The notes: generated by a model not told the origin, from the letters alone. A stretch of DNA of 64,000 nt from G965218495 sp965218495 (GCA_965218495.1 OZ244626.1:4030001-4094000), one strand, 5' to 3'; positions 46,588 through 56,992 are shown, counted from the stretch's first letter. Translations and numbers: made by a program.

Positions 46588-49500
46588 ATGCAGGCCACGG
46601 TACCACTTCTTGATGCCCCTCTCCCGGAGCCTATCAGCTCCCGTGCAGAGATCGACCGCCTCCGTGCGCAGAATGGTAAGCTTCGCGCGCAGAACGGTAA
46701 GCTCCGTGCTGAGAATGACAGCCTGCGTAAAGAAGTGGCCGCGCTTAAGCACCAGCTGGACGAGCTCAAGCGTCTGATCTTTGGTGCTAAGAGCGAGCGT
46801 TTTGTGCCGGCCTCCCACGTCAATCAGCCTACGCTGTTTGAGGAGGAGGACGCGCCTGCAGAGATGCCCCCGCAGCAGACGACCTTCATGGTAACACGGC
46901 AAGAACCGGCTGCAAAGCGTGCCCCTTCACGTCAGCTTTTGCCGTCCCATCTGCCCCGCGAAGTGATCATGATCGAGCCTGAGGGGGACACCTCTTCCCT
47001 TAAGAGGATCGGCGAGGTAGTGACCGAGACGCTGGATTACGTGCCGGGCAAGTTGAAGGTGATTCGTCGTGTGCGGCCGAAGTACGTGGATCCTGCCAAT
47101 GAGGAGCGCGGGGTTATCATCGCAGCGCTGCCCAAGCGTCTGATCGAGAAAGGGATAGCGGAGCCGGGCCTGTTGGCGCATGTGATGATCGACAAGTATG
47201 TGGACCACCTGCCCCTGTACCGACAGCGGGCGCGCTTGCGGCGTGCCGGGATCTCGTTGCCGCCATCAACCCTGGGGGGTTGGATCGCAAAGTCGGCGTG
47301 GCATCTGGAGCCGCTGTACGCCGCACTCAAGCAGGAGATACTCCAGAGCGGATATCTTCAGGCGGATGAGACGACGATTGCGGTGCAGGACGCTCAGAAG
47401 AAGGAGGGCAAGACCCATCGAGGCTACTACTGGGTGTACCATGCGCCGCAGGAGGGTCTGCTGGTGATGGAGTATCGTAAGGGGCGTGCGCGGGAGGGAC
47501 CGAAGGCCTTTTTGGGCGCCTATACCGGCGCTTTGCAGAGTGACGGCTATGCGGTATACGACGGCTTTGACGCTGTGGAGACGATCACGACCTACGGGTG
47601 CTGGGCACATGCACGTCGTTATTTTCTGAAGGCACTCGCCAGCGAGGGTCCTCGGGCCATGCAGGCACTGGAGCAGATCAAGCAGTTGTATGCCATAGAG
47701 CGTCGGCTGCGTGCGCAGGGCGCTTCGCCGGCGCTACGCACTCGCGTGCGCCAACGCGAGGCCGTGCCCATACTGCGGGCGTTGAAGGCGCGGCTGCAAG
47801 CCTATGCGGGTCTGCCCAAGAGCCCGTGGGGACAGGCGGTGCACTACACCTGACTTCCGCGGTTTTGCCGAGGAAGGGGCTCCGCCGCCAGCCAGGATGA
47901 AGCGGTAATTCGATCTTTGGACGCTTCGGCCTGAGGTGTCCAGATTACGTGTGGATTAGCCGAATTGGTGGCTACATTGTCCGATTTGGGCCCCTTTTTG
48001 CGCTTTTTTAGGGCAAATCGATCCATTGTGGTACTCCCGGCGTGCGTTGAGACACCAAGGGCGGTAGTATGCAGTGTTGGATGTGATCCCCAAAACATGT
48101 GCCAGGGCATCACGCGGGCCGTGTCGATTCGGGCGATGCTGATTTGTAGTGTTCAGTCCTATTTAGTGCTTGACATTGTTAAGATGCTGATGTACCTTAG
48201 GGCGTAGCGATACTCGCAGCCATCCCGCGCTCAGCATGTTCGTCCGTACCGTCCGACGCAAGACCACCCAGAACGTTAGCCCGCATCGCTCACCAAGCTC
48301 TTGAATCGCCATAATTCGGGGCGTCTGTAGGCAGTGGGTCACGGTTTGGGAATGCGAATGCTGATTCCCGCCTTCTGGAGCGTTTAGTCGGCGGCAGCAA
48401 GCGCTGTTTCGGGCATGTTTCGAGCGCGAATCAAGGCTTTTGTTCGCGCACCGGTGCTTCTTGGATACACGTATCCTGCAACCACCATGTGGCGTCTATC
48501 AATCTGTGGGATAAGTTGGATCCGGAACGGCCTATGAAGGTGAGGCGCGTGCGCCGACCTGGGTGGTGTGCACAGCGCCACGCAAGTTGTTTAGCACGCG
48601 CGCGAACAGTTGCTGCCAGGGATAGGCCTCGGGCAAGAGCAGGCGGACTCGGCGTACGCTTACCACCACCAGTGCTGCGATCTTCAGTAGCCGCACACGG
48701 ATAGTAGCGCACTGCGCCTGCGCCATCGCGGTGCCCTGCAAGCCAACGGTCTTGATGATGGTCATCAGGGTGTTGGCGACCGTAGAGAAGTACAGGCGCA
48801 ACTGGTTGCTCTCCATCATGGACGTAGAGGTGCGGTCAGCGAACAGGGTAAGCTGCTGCTCCTTGAGCCGGTTCTCCATGTCTCCACGCGCGCAATACAA
48901 ATCTTCGTATAGCGTGCGCGCGTCGTACGCGTCTTCGCTGAAATTGGTGACCACGAATCGCGCGTTATAGCCGCGCGGTCCAGGCAGCCATTCCGCCTTG
49001 GCTATCACGCGCCGAGCACAGCTCCAGCTGTCCTTCGTCTGGTACTCGAAGCTGCGGAAGCGCCGCGAAGGCTGCCCGCTGGCCTCGCAGGTGGCCTGAC
49101 TCTGCTCCATAGCCTCCTCAACGATGCGTTTCAGCCGCGCATTGAGCGGCATACCAATGATATAGTGCAGGCCCTGTGCTTCGCACCATGCCATGATATC
49201 ATCGCGGCAGAATCCTGCATCTGCACGAATCCAGATGGGCACCTGCGGCCACCGCGCACGGATACGCGCTATCACTGGCGCCAACTCCTCTATCGTGCCC
49301 GCTGATGCGTCAATGTTGGAGGGGCGCAGACGAGCGGCCAGCACATGCTTGCCGCTAACGATGTACAGCGGTAAGTAGCAGTAGTGGCCATAGTAACCAT
49401 GAAAGAAGCGCCCCTCCTGCTGGCCGTGAATCGCGTCATCGGTAGCATCGAGATCCAACACGATATGCTCTGGCTGCTCGCCCGTTACATCCATGAACAA

Positions 49501-52500
49501 GTCCGCGAGCATGGTGTCGATCTTTTCAGGGTCCGCTACGATGCGCTTGTACCTGTGCGATGCGGCCCCTCCTTTGGAGCCGAGCTCCAGTCGGTTCAGT
49601 GTGCTGGAACTCGCCAGCGGATGTCCCTGGTCGCGTTCCCGTGCCCGGTGCGCACCTGTTACATCTTCGCAGCCCACGCCCATGGCCAACACGGGATCGT
49701 CCCGCAGACGGTCATGGTCGTTAACGTCTTCGTAGCCCAAGCATATCGCGTAGACACGTTGCCTGAGCATCGCCTCCACGGTATGCTCGACCCTGCTGGG
49801 ATCACGGTGGTCGGTGAAGCAGGCGGCAAAACGGCCTATGACGTCGAACATCCGGTCGGCCTCCCGTAACAGCAGCGCACCTGCGTCCGAGGACATAGGG
49901 CCGCCGTCGAACTTTCCGACCACTTTACGCCGTCCCAAGTCCTCGAAACGAAGCTCTTCAGTATGACAGTCTGTTTTGCTCATTTGCAGTGCAAAGGATG
50001 GTTATAACTGATTGCACATCATACACTTACGTGGGGCTTGGGTTCCCATTCTTGGCACACTGGTGATTTATCCGGGTTAGCGTACAGATTGTCGAATCGA
50101 CCCGCGTACCCGGCAAGGGACCGCGGCAGCGGATCGTCAAGCATATGGGCTCTGCCCCTGAAGGGCCGCTGCTGGAGGCGCTGGTGCGGTTGGCGCACCG
50201 GGCGAAGCTGCGGCTCCTGGAAGAGAGACAGCCCTCCTTGTTTCCTATAGATATTATAGAAGGGGCCGGAGAGGGGGCACAGGCTATTTTGCCTGTGAGG
50301 CGCAGGCGCCTGGACTTCATCCTTCTCCATAGACCTTACAACCCCATGAACCACACCATAAGTGTCATCCCTTCTCAGAAGTCGGTCTTCGTCGGGCTGG
50401 ACGTACATAGAGACACGATCGCGGCGTGCGTATACGATCCGGCTTCGAAGAGGGTCTGTCTTGAAGTGGAGCTGCCCAGCGACGACAGGGCCAAGCTGCG
50501 TAAGCTTATGGCCCGTATTCGTGGTTCCTTTGGCGAACCCCGGTGTTGTTACGAAGCGTCCTCGTGTGGCTACACGCTCTATACCCAACTTCGCCATTTT
50601 GGGAACCCGCAGCTGCCCCAGGGGGGCTAAAACAGGTACCCCCAGCCCACTTTTCGCCCGTTTCAGGCCTTTTTTTGCCATACTTCGGGACTATATGGTG
50701 AAGAATACGTGAAGTTGAGCGTGTTTGTCTGAAAAAGGCCATTGTAGTGCCAGGATTGTTGGTAGGGACTTGCTACAGGTGCGCCCATGCACTATATTGG
50801 AGCCGGCATTGACCTGCAGACCCCATGTACATACGGGCGACCAAGACCCACGCAAAGAAAGGTGAAGCGCGACACAGCTACCGCCTGGTACGCAGCGACC
50901 GCATCGGCGGGAAGGTGCGCCAGTCGACCCTGCTGAACCTGGGCGTCCACTTTGACACGCCCCGTGAGCAGTGGGGCGCCTTGGTGCTGCACATAGAGAA
51001 TTTGTTGCAGGGGCAGCCGACGCTCGTGTTCGATCCCGACCTGCAGCACACGGCCGAAGCTATTGTCGCGCAGTTACGCGCACGCGGCATAGGTGCACAC
51101 GCGAAGCCGGAGGGTGAGCCTGACAGCGTCATGACGGTGGACATGGACTCCCTTGAGCACCCGGAGCATGCCCGCAGCGTGGGTGCAGAGCGCGTCTGCC
51201 TTCAGGCGCTCGAGGATCTGGGACTGAAAGACACGTTGATCCAGGCTGGTGCCAAGGAGCGCGACGCGCGTCTGGCCGTAGCCCTGGTGGTCGCACGCAT
51301 GCTGCATCCCAACAGCGAACGGGCCACGCTTCAGTGGTTGCAAAGCAGGTCGACGACGCTGGACCTGTTGGGACTACGCCCCGGCAGGAAAGTGTCGTTA
51401 GCGAAGCTGTATCGCATTGGGGACCTGCTACAGGAGCACAACCAGGCGATTCAGCAAGCGCTCTTCCAAAAGGAGCGGACGCTCTTGAGCCTGCCGGAGA
51501 CCGTCGTTTTTTATGACCTGACCAACACCCATTATCATGGCCAACAGCACGGCGAGTACCTGGCCTATGGGCGTTCGAAGCAAAAGCGTTCCGATTGTCC
51601 GCTGGTGACGCTCGGGCTGGTGCTCGATGGCGCGGGCTTCCCGCGCACCTGCGAGATCTTGCCCGGCAACGTCTCGGAGCCCGGCACGCTGCAGGACGCT
51701 ATCGAGCGTCTGAACGCCAGCGTGGACGGCCAGAAGCCGACGGTGATCATGGATGCAGGGATCGCTACGGAAGCGAACGTGTCCTGGCTGGCAGAACAGG
51801 GCTACGACTGGATCTGCGTGCACCGCGGCCGGCGGCCCCTGCCGCCAGAGCGGGAGCCCGACAGTACGCTGACCACGCAGGCCGGACACGCCGTACGCGT
51901 GTGGCAGTTGCAGCAGACGAAGCAGGAAATGCTGCTCTATGCCGTCAGCGAAGCCAGAAAGCACAAGGAAGAGCAGATCCTCCAGCGCCGGCGCACGCTA
52001 CTGGAGGCGGCCCTCACCTCGCTGCACGAAGGGCTGCAGAAGCCTTACCGCACCAAGCGATTCAAGAAAGTTGTAGAGCAGGTCGGACGCATAAAAGAGC
52101 GCTATGCCCGCGTATCTCATCAGTACGAAGTGACGGTTGTAGAAGGGAGTGGCCCCAACGCCAAGGCCGTGAAGTTTGCACGCAAGACGCAGTGGGAAGA
52201 GGCCGACGGGGCCCTGGGGGGCTACGTACTGCGTACCAGTCAGACGGGATGGGACCTTAAGCACATTGTAGCCACGTATTGGCGGCTGTCCGAGGTGGAG
52301 GCCACCTTCCGCTCGTTGAAGTCGGAACTGGGGATGCGGCCGCTATACCACAGCAAGGACGCACGCATCGCAGCGCACATCAGCATAGCCGTATATGCCT
52401 ATCACGCCGTGCACCTGATCCGGACACGCTTGAAGGCGCAGGGCATCCACGCGAGCTGGAAGACGCTTCGCCAGCAGCTGAGCGCCTGGCAACGGGTGAT

Positions 52501-55500
52501 GACGACCATAAAAGACACCCAAGGTCAGGTGATTGTCAACGTGCAGGACGAGCGCCCAAGGGCAGAACTGGCTCAGATAGCACGGATCTGCGGCGTCACG
52601 CCCAGCCTGCATCGGCAACGCTACGTGCGCCAGGACTAAGGCAGGCGCACGGCGGAAGAAAAGTAGTGCCAAGCAGGCGGGAGTACACCCTTTTCTTATA
52701 TGTGGAGAATGTGTCTACCTATACTGTTTGAGTCATAAAATGGCGAAGTCGGGTATAGAACGCTCAGTGACGACGGAGTCGCCTGCGCGGTCATTGCACC
52801 TTCGTCGATTCCACGGCGTGCCGGTGATCGAGTCAAGACGGACCGTCGTGACGCGGAAAAGTTGGCCCGCTACTACGCGGCGGGCCTACTGACGGCGGTT
52901 CACATCCCCGACAAGGCGTTGCTTGCCGCCCGAACGCTGGTGCGCCGCCGGGTTACTCTGGTCGAAGATTTGACCCGCACCAAGCAACGCTCCGTGCTCT
53001 TGTTGCAAAGCCGCGGGCATGTGTACCGGGCGGGCAAGAACTGGACGCAGAAATTCTGGCGGTGGCTGGAAGGCCTCGCGCTTGACCCCGTTGATGCGTG
53101 TACGCTGCAAAGCTTGTTGAACCAATGCCAGATGCTCGAAGCCCAGATCCGGGAGATAGAGCAACATATCGAAGAAGAGGCACAGAAGGCATGCTATCAG
53201 CCCACGGTGCAGGTATTGCAAGCCTTCCGTGGCATCGGGCTGTTTACAGCGATGCAGCTGACTTGTGAAATCGGTGACATTCGGCGTTTTGCACACCCGA
53301 AAGCACTGATGGCATATCTGGGATTGGTGCCCTCGGAGCATTCCTCCGGCCACCGCACCCGGCACGGCTCGATTACCAAGGCCGGTAACACCCATGCCCG
53401 CAAGGCTCTGGTCTCTGCGGCCTGGAAATATACCCACTACCCCCGGCGTAGCCAGGCGCTGCACCAGCGCCAGCACCACTGCGCTGCGGAAGTGATTACC
53501 ATCAGCTGGAAGGCTCAGCGGAGACTACACAAACGATACCGCAGCCTGATTCAGCGTAAAGCGCCCACGAAAGCCATCGTGGCCCTTGCGCGCGAACTCG
53601 TGGGCTTTCTCTGGGAAGCCATGCAGACGGTGCCGCCAACACCGGTGGCCCTTGCGGCCTAAACATGCCCGAAACGCTTCCGAGAACAGAACAGCTATGG
53701 GAAAAGGGGCCCTGCGCACGGATGGAGAGTCCATGCCGATACTCTGCGATAGCCCTTGTGGCGAGCTCGCGAAAATAGATTATGGTAGCTCCCGACGAAT
53801 TCAATATCAGGCGTTACGGCCAGCACTGCTGGCTTAGCACGCGGACACCAGGTTGATAAGCCGTCGAAGATGCCAGGGCCCCTTTTCCGATAGCCAGCTC
53901 ATGAAGATTATGTGAACTTACCGCACACATATCACCGCCCCCTTGACCCGGCCCCTTCTACACCAGAGTATCTGGCCGAGCGCGTGCAAGGGGCCCGCCA
54001 TGGCAGCCAGGGCGACCAGCCGCTGCCCATACCCGATGCGCGCAAGCTGGCCGAGACCAAGCGTCTGACTATGGGCTTTCACGAGGTCTTCGGGGCGCTG
54101 TACGATCGGCTGGGCTTTCAGAAGGTCTTCGGGGCCCGCAAAAAGATGGCGGCGCGCCTGTTTCGTCAGGCCGTGCTGATGCGACTGGCCGCGCCGGGCT
54201 CCAGCAAGCGCGCGTGCTGTGACAAGCTTTCCAAGCACCATGGCGTGGAAGTGAACCCGGACAAGTTCTACCGCATGATGGACGCGGTCAATGATGACCG
54301 GATTGCACGGCTGCAGTCGATCGTCTCGCACGAAGTGCGCGGACTCTTGCAAGAACGGGTGGATGTACTCTTTTTCGACGTAACCACGCTTTTCTTTGCC
54401 AGCGACAAGGCCGATGATCTTCGCAAGAAGGGATTCAGCAAAGACGGTAAGCCGCAGAAGGTGCAGGTCGTTCTGGCCTTGTTCCAGAGCGTGGAGGGGC
54501 TGCCGATAGGGTATGAGTTGTTTCCAGGTAGCACGACCGATGTGCGCACGCTCCAGCCGGCACTGAAGGCCCTGCGGGAGCGCTTTGAGATAGGCAGGGT
54601 GGTCTTGGTTGCGGACGCCGGGATGCTGAGCCAGGGCAACCTGGACCTGCTCGCCTCCCAGGGTTGGGACTGGGTGGTCGCGGCGCGCCTACGCAGCTTG
54701 CCACGCAGGATGGAGGCCGAGCTTTTCGAGTCCCATGACTGGGTCGCGGTCAGCGAAGATATCAGCGTAACAGAATTGCAATTAAAGGGCCAGCGTCTGG
54801 TGTTGCGCCACAGCAAGAAGCGGGCGGCCAAGGATGTCCATGAACGTGATGGAATCGTAGAGAAGCTCAAGCGTCGCCTAACGCAAGGCATCAAGGGAAG
54901 CGGCAAACGAGGCCGCTTTCTCAAGGTGGACCGCGATGCCGTGGAGCTGAACCAGGATGCCATTGACCGAGACGCATGCTTTGACGGGCTCCACGGCGTG
55001 TGGACCAGCCTGGATCGCGAAAGCCATCCAGCACAACACATCTATGCGTACTACGGGGAGCTGTGGCGCATCGAAGAGGGCTTTCGCGTGCTCAAGCACA
55101 CCATGGCGACGCGGCCCATCTATCACTGGACTCCCAGCCGCGTCAAGGCCCACATCGCGATTTGCTTCGTCGCTTTTGCCTTGCTGCGCCTGCTGCGCTA
55201 CCAGCACAACACCATGCATGCGGGCCAGGAGCCACTCAGCGAGGCTCGTATCCTGACAGAGCTGAGCGGCGCGCAAGTCTCCCTCATTACCGACACCAGT
55301 ACGCTGAAGCAGTATCTGCTCGCCTCCCCCGCCACCGCAGCTCAGCGGACGCTCTACAGCGCAGCCGGACTAAAGTACCCCAACAGGACCCGCGAGCTGG
55401 CCTCTCCCGACCCGCTCCCCTAAGAAGTCCGGCTACGATCGAGAGGAGCCTCAAGGCTTCTCTCAAAATCGGCACGCGTAGTGTTCACTATTGTATGTTG

Positions 55501-56048
55501 ATCAAGTATCACTCATACTATTTTACATCTAAACCGCGGAAGTCAGGGAGGGTCCTCGGGCCATGCAGGCACTGGAGCAGATCAAGCAGTTGTATGCCAT
55601 AGAGCGTCGGCTGCGTGCGCAGGGCGCTTCGCCGGCGCTACGCACTCGCGTGCGCCAACGCGAGGCCGTGCCCATACTGCGGGCGTTGAAGGCGCGGCTG
55701 CAAGCCTATGCGGGTCTGCCCAAGAGCCCGTGGGGACAGGCGGTGCACTACAGTCTGCAGCGGTGGGAGAAGCTGTGCCGATACGTAGACGACGGGCGGA
55801 TCGAAATTGATAACAACCGGGTGGAAAATGCCATCCGTCCCATCGCCTTGGGACGCAAGAACTACCTATTTGCGGGTTCGCATACTGCGGCCCAGCGCGC
55901 CGCAGTGATCTACTCGCTGCTGGGTACGTGCAAGCAGCATGACGTCAATCCCCAGGACTGGCTAAGCGATGTGCTGGCCCGCATCCCGACGCATCGTGCA
56001 AAGCGGGTCCACGAGCTGTTGCCCCATCGTTGGCAGGCGCCCGCGTAA
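46588..56048 (+). CDS. tnpC: IS66 transposase TnpC, split (46588-47848 joined to 55753-56048)
   Basis: The reconstructed frame is 1557 bases (518 residues), exact with no frameshift. The N-terminal leucine-zipper-like coiled coil and FGAKSERF are present. The DDE domain has Asp in LQADETTI, Asp in LQSDGYAVYD and, in the displaced 3' part, Glu in NRVENAIRPIALGRKN. The left part is terminated by element X after AVHY. The right part is preceded by a second copy of the last 205 bases. The two halves are not contiguous, so no active transposase is made at present. Confidence 0.92.
47644..47848 (+). repeat. 205-bp direct repeat, left copy (target duplication of element X)
   Basis: The last 205 bases of the left tnpC part, from GAGGGTCCTCGGG to GCACTACA, ending exactly at the left inverted repeat of element X. 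By eye it is identical to 55548-55752. Confidence 0.93.
48236..55423 (+). CDS. IS1634-family transposase X, split in three (48236-48279, 50081-50246, 53960-55423)
   Basis: Joined, the pieces give exactly 558 codons (557 residues), a normal size. The N-terminus MFVRTVRRKTTQNV continues after IS1380-A as SVQIVESTRVPGKGPRQRIV and LLEERQPSLFP. After the IS110 it continues as TPEYLAERVQGARHGSQ. The catalytic Asp residues lie in VLFFDVTTLFF and VVLVADAGML, and the Glu in LWRIEEGFRVLKHTM. All three exon-like pieces keep frame once the inserts are removed, so the gene was intact when hit. It is now non-functional as split. Confidence 0.92.
48280..50076 (-). mobile_element. IS1380-family element, copy A
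   Basis: 1797 bp, with imperfect ends CCCGGATAAATCACC and CCCGCATCGCTCAGC-like (here CCCGCATCGCTCACC). TTAG target duplications flank it at 48276-48279 and 50077-50080. Inserted in the start of the element X transposase. Same length as copy B. Confidence 0.95.
48532..49983 (-). CDS. IS1380-family transposase, copy A
   Basis: 483 residues. The IS1380 signature (MSSDAGALLLREADRMFDVI) is followed by VLDLDATDDAIHGQQEG (Asp), WIRADAGFCRDDIMAW (Asp) and ARGDMENRLKEQQL (Glu region). It differs from copy B by three residues that I can see: Lys/Gln in NARLK, Val/Phe in IIKTV, and Asn/Ser in RVLN. Intact frame, probably functional. Confidence 0.95.
   Translation of the reverse strand: MSKTDCHTEELRFEDLGRRKVVGKFDGGPMSSDAGALLLREADRMFDVIGRFAACFTDHRDPSRVEHTVEAMLRQRVYAICLGYEDVNDHDRLRDDPVLAMGVGCEDVTGAHRARERDQGHPLASSSTLNRLELGSKGGAASHRYKRIVADPEKIDTMLADLFMDVTGEQPEHIVLDLDATDDAIHGQQEGRFFHGYYGHYCYLPLYIVSGKHVLAARLRPSNIDASAGTIEELAPVIARIRARWPQVPIWIRADAGFCRDDIMAWCEAQGLHYIIGMPLNARLKRIVEEAMEQSQATCEASGQPSRRFRSFEYQTKDSWSCARRVIAKAEWLPGPRGYNARFVVTNFSEDAYDARTLYEDLYCARGDMENRLKEQQLTLFADRTSTSMMESNQLRLYFSTVANTLMTIIKTVGLQGTAMAQAQCATIRVRLLKIAALVVVSVRRVRLLLPEAYPWQQLFARVLNNLRGAVHTTQVGARASPS
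50346..53662 (+). CDS. IS110-family recombinase/transposase, split (50346-50583 joined to 52758-53662)
   Basis: The joined frame is 1143 bases, 380 residues. The N-terminal DEDD RuvC-like domain has Asp in VFVGLDVHRDTIA, Glu in CYEASSCGYTLY and the Asp pair in KTDRRDAEKLARYY. The C-terminal Tnp domain has FRGIGLFTAMQL and the serine-containing SEHSSGHRTRHGSITKAGN. Removing element B with one TATA copy rebuilds GYTLYRTLSDDGVACAVIAP. It was intact before the insertion and is now disrupted. Confidence 0.93.
50584..52753 (+). mobile_element. IS1634-like element B with TATA target duplication
   Basis: 2170 bp. The inverted repeats CCC(A/G)ACTTCGCCATTTT match at 16 of 17 positions. TATA duplications lie at 50580-50583 and 52754-52757. 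It is the innermost element of the nest, uninterrupted and presumably the youngest. Confidence 0.93.
50825..52639 (+). CDS. IS1634-family transposase (element B)
   Basis: 604 residues from MYIRATKTHAKKGEARHSY. Family blocks: KVRQSTLLNLGVHFD, VVFYDLTNTHYHGQQHGEY (Asp), KRSDCPLVTLGLVLDG, PTVIMDAGIATEANVSW (Asp) and LSEVEATFRSLKSELGMRP (Glu). Uninterrupted. It is closely related to the dead copy at 41500-43241 and more distantly to element X. Probably active. Confidence 0.95.
   Translation: MYIRATKTHAKKGEARHSYRLVRSDRIGGKVRQSTLLNLGVHFDTPREQWGALVLHIENLLQGQPTLVFDPDLQHTAEAIVAQLRARGIGAHAKPEGEPDSVMTVDMDSLEHPEHARSVGAERVCLQALEDLGLKDTLIQAGAKERDARLAVALVVARMLHPNSERATLQWLQSRSTTLDLLGLRPGRKVSLAKLYRIGDLLQEHNQAIQQALFQKERTLLSLPETVVFYDLTNTHYHGQQHGEYLAYGRSKQKRSDCPLVTLGLVLDGAGFPRTCEILPGNVSEPGTLQDAIERLNASVDGQKPTVIMDAGIATEANVSWLAEQGYDWICVHRGRRPLPPEREPDSTLTTQAGHAVRVWQLQQTKQEMLLYAVSEARKHKEEQILQRRRTLLEAALTSLHEGLQKPYRTKRFKKVVEQVGRIKERYARVSHQYEVTVVEGSGPNAKAVKFARKTQWEEADGALGGYVLRTSQTGWDLKHIVATYWRLSEVEATFRSLKSELGMRPLYHSKDARIAAHISIAVYAYHAVHLIRTRLKAQGIHASWKTLRQQLSAWQRVMTTIKDTQGQVIVNVQDERPRAELAQIARICGVTPSLHRQRYVRQD
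53663..53959 (+). ncRNA. Candidate bridge-RNA region at the 3' end of the IS110 element
   Basis: 297 bases of non-coding DNA between the recombinase stop and the element end. IS1111-type IS110 elements encode their guide (bridge) RNA downstream of the recombinase. The region contains several short hairpin-forming stretches (for example GGCCAGCACTGCTGGC). A 7-base match, ACACCAG at 53845, equals the target sequence right of the insertion core, and CCTTGT at 53754 equals part of the left target. These matches are short and could be chance. Confidence 0.4.
55548..55752 (+). repeat. 205-bp direct repeat, right copy (target duplication of element X)
   Basis: Starts directly after the right inverted repeat of element X and runs into the remaining tnpC sequence. 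It has the same length as the left copy and no mismatch that I can see. Confidence 0.93.
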
Positions 56049-56441
56049 GCCGCTCCCGCATCGGTAGCGGGGCCACCGTGGCGGATTCAACATCGCCTGT
56101 TCCAGGAACCGCCAGCGTCTTCATCGCACAGCGTACCACGTCGAGAGACCGCATACGTGAGATAGCGGCCGGCGACAAAGAGGAGCACGGCGCCTGCCGG
56201 TCCGCAGCGGAAAACCCCGAGGTGGCCTGCCGCATGGAAGCCTGTGCGACCGCCTGACCCCAGCGGCTCCGTGGTACACTCGGTACCTACTCCCATCAAC
56301 CAGGCAGGAAGTGGATAACGTATGGCCTGGTCAGATAGCGCACTCCCCAGCGGGGGCACACCTGCGACAAAAAGGGATGGCCTATTCTCCACGTCCCGCC
56401 CGGCCTACGAGGCACTCTCGGCGAGCCGGGGTGTACACCAC
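56049..56441. other. Region between IS66 tnpC and the IS4 relic
   Basis: No gene supported; it should contain the IS66 right end. A minus-strand frame continues across the IS4 target (GYACGGVHP) but is unrecognised. Confidence 0.4.
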
Positions 56442-56992
56442 ATAAGCGCTAACTTGTTTATCTGACACGATTCGTGTTGCTTTGGTTTACCTGGAGTCGA
56501 GGTAACCGGGGACACCGATGCCGCTTGCAGTAGACATCCGGGTGCTGGATTCGCAAGGGTCGGGCCACCTTCCATCCTGTGCATCCATGACTGGGATAAA
56601 TGTGTAGCTACTTCGTGGCTAAACGATTGACGTCTGATGAAGGGAACCGTTACCAGAGCGCCGGCTGACAAGGACTGGGGCGTGCTGGCATTGTTCTTGC
56701 CTGCGAATTGGCAGCAACTGGCCGTGAATACCGGCGCACTGCGCGGGCTGCGTAAGGATAAGTCACCGGAAAACCTCTTGCGGACGCTGCTGATCCACTT
56801 TGGATGCGGGCACGGGTGAATCATTCAAGCAATTCCCCGTCCGTGCGGGTGACTACATACTGGCGGACCGCGGCTATGCGACCGGTTCTGGAATTCAACA
56901 TGTGGAGACTGCCGGCAGCTACGTGACGGTGCGCGTGAATACCGGTGCGTTGCACTTTGAGACGGAATCCGGCCAGCCCTTGGACCTGTTAG

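Larger units (their letters stand above)
50247..53959 (+). mobile_element. IS110-family (IS1111-like) element interrupted by IS1634-like element B
   Basis: Its junctions with element X are TTTCCT|ATAG on the left and CCCCTT|CTACACC on the right, with no target duplication except a shared CT. This is typical of IS110 elements, which use a core dinucleotide. Excising it restores the X transposase frame (SLFP-TPEYLAE). It has about 100 bp of non-coding DNA at the 5' side and about 300 bp at the 3' side of the recombinase. Confidence 0.85.
47849..55547 (+). mobile_element. IS1634-family element X, itself carrying IS1380-A and IS110
   Basis: Terminal inverted repeats CCTGACTTCCGCGGTT (47849) and AACCGCGGAAGTCAGG (ending 55547) match over 16 bases. 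Net of nested inserts the element is about 2185 bp: 47849-48279, 50081-50246 and 53960-55547. It is flanked by a 205-bp direct repeat of IS66 sequence. IS1634 and IS1549 are known for long, variable-length target duplications, which fits. Confidence 0.9.
45871..56048 (+). mobile_element. IS66-family element split by nested insertions
   Basis: Carries tnpA, tnpB and tnpC in the usual order. tnpC is interrupted at 47848 by IS1634-family element X and resumes at 55753. A GTAAGCG-type IS66 left end is present near 45788, but I could not find the matching right end, so outer limits are given as the coding span. With the inserts removed the element would be about 2.5 kb. Confidence 0.85.

Noticed and set aside
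47588..55752. Recombination between two different IS66 copies as the source of the 205-bp repeat
   Set aside because: Possible, but both repeats end exactly at the inverted repeats of element X, are equal in length and appear identical. That fits a long target duplication of one insertion better.
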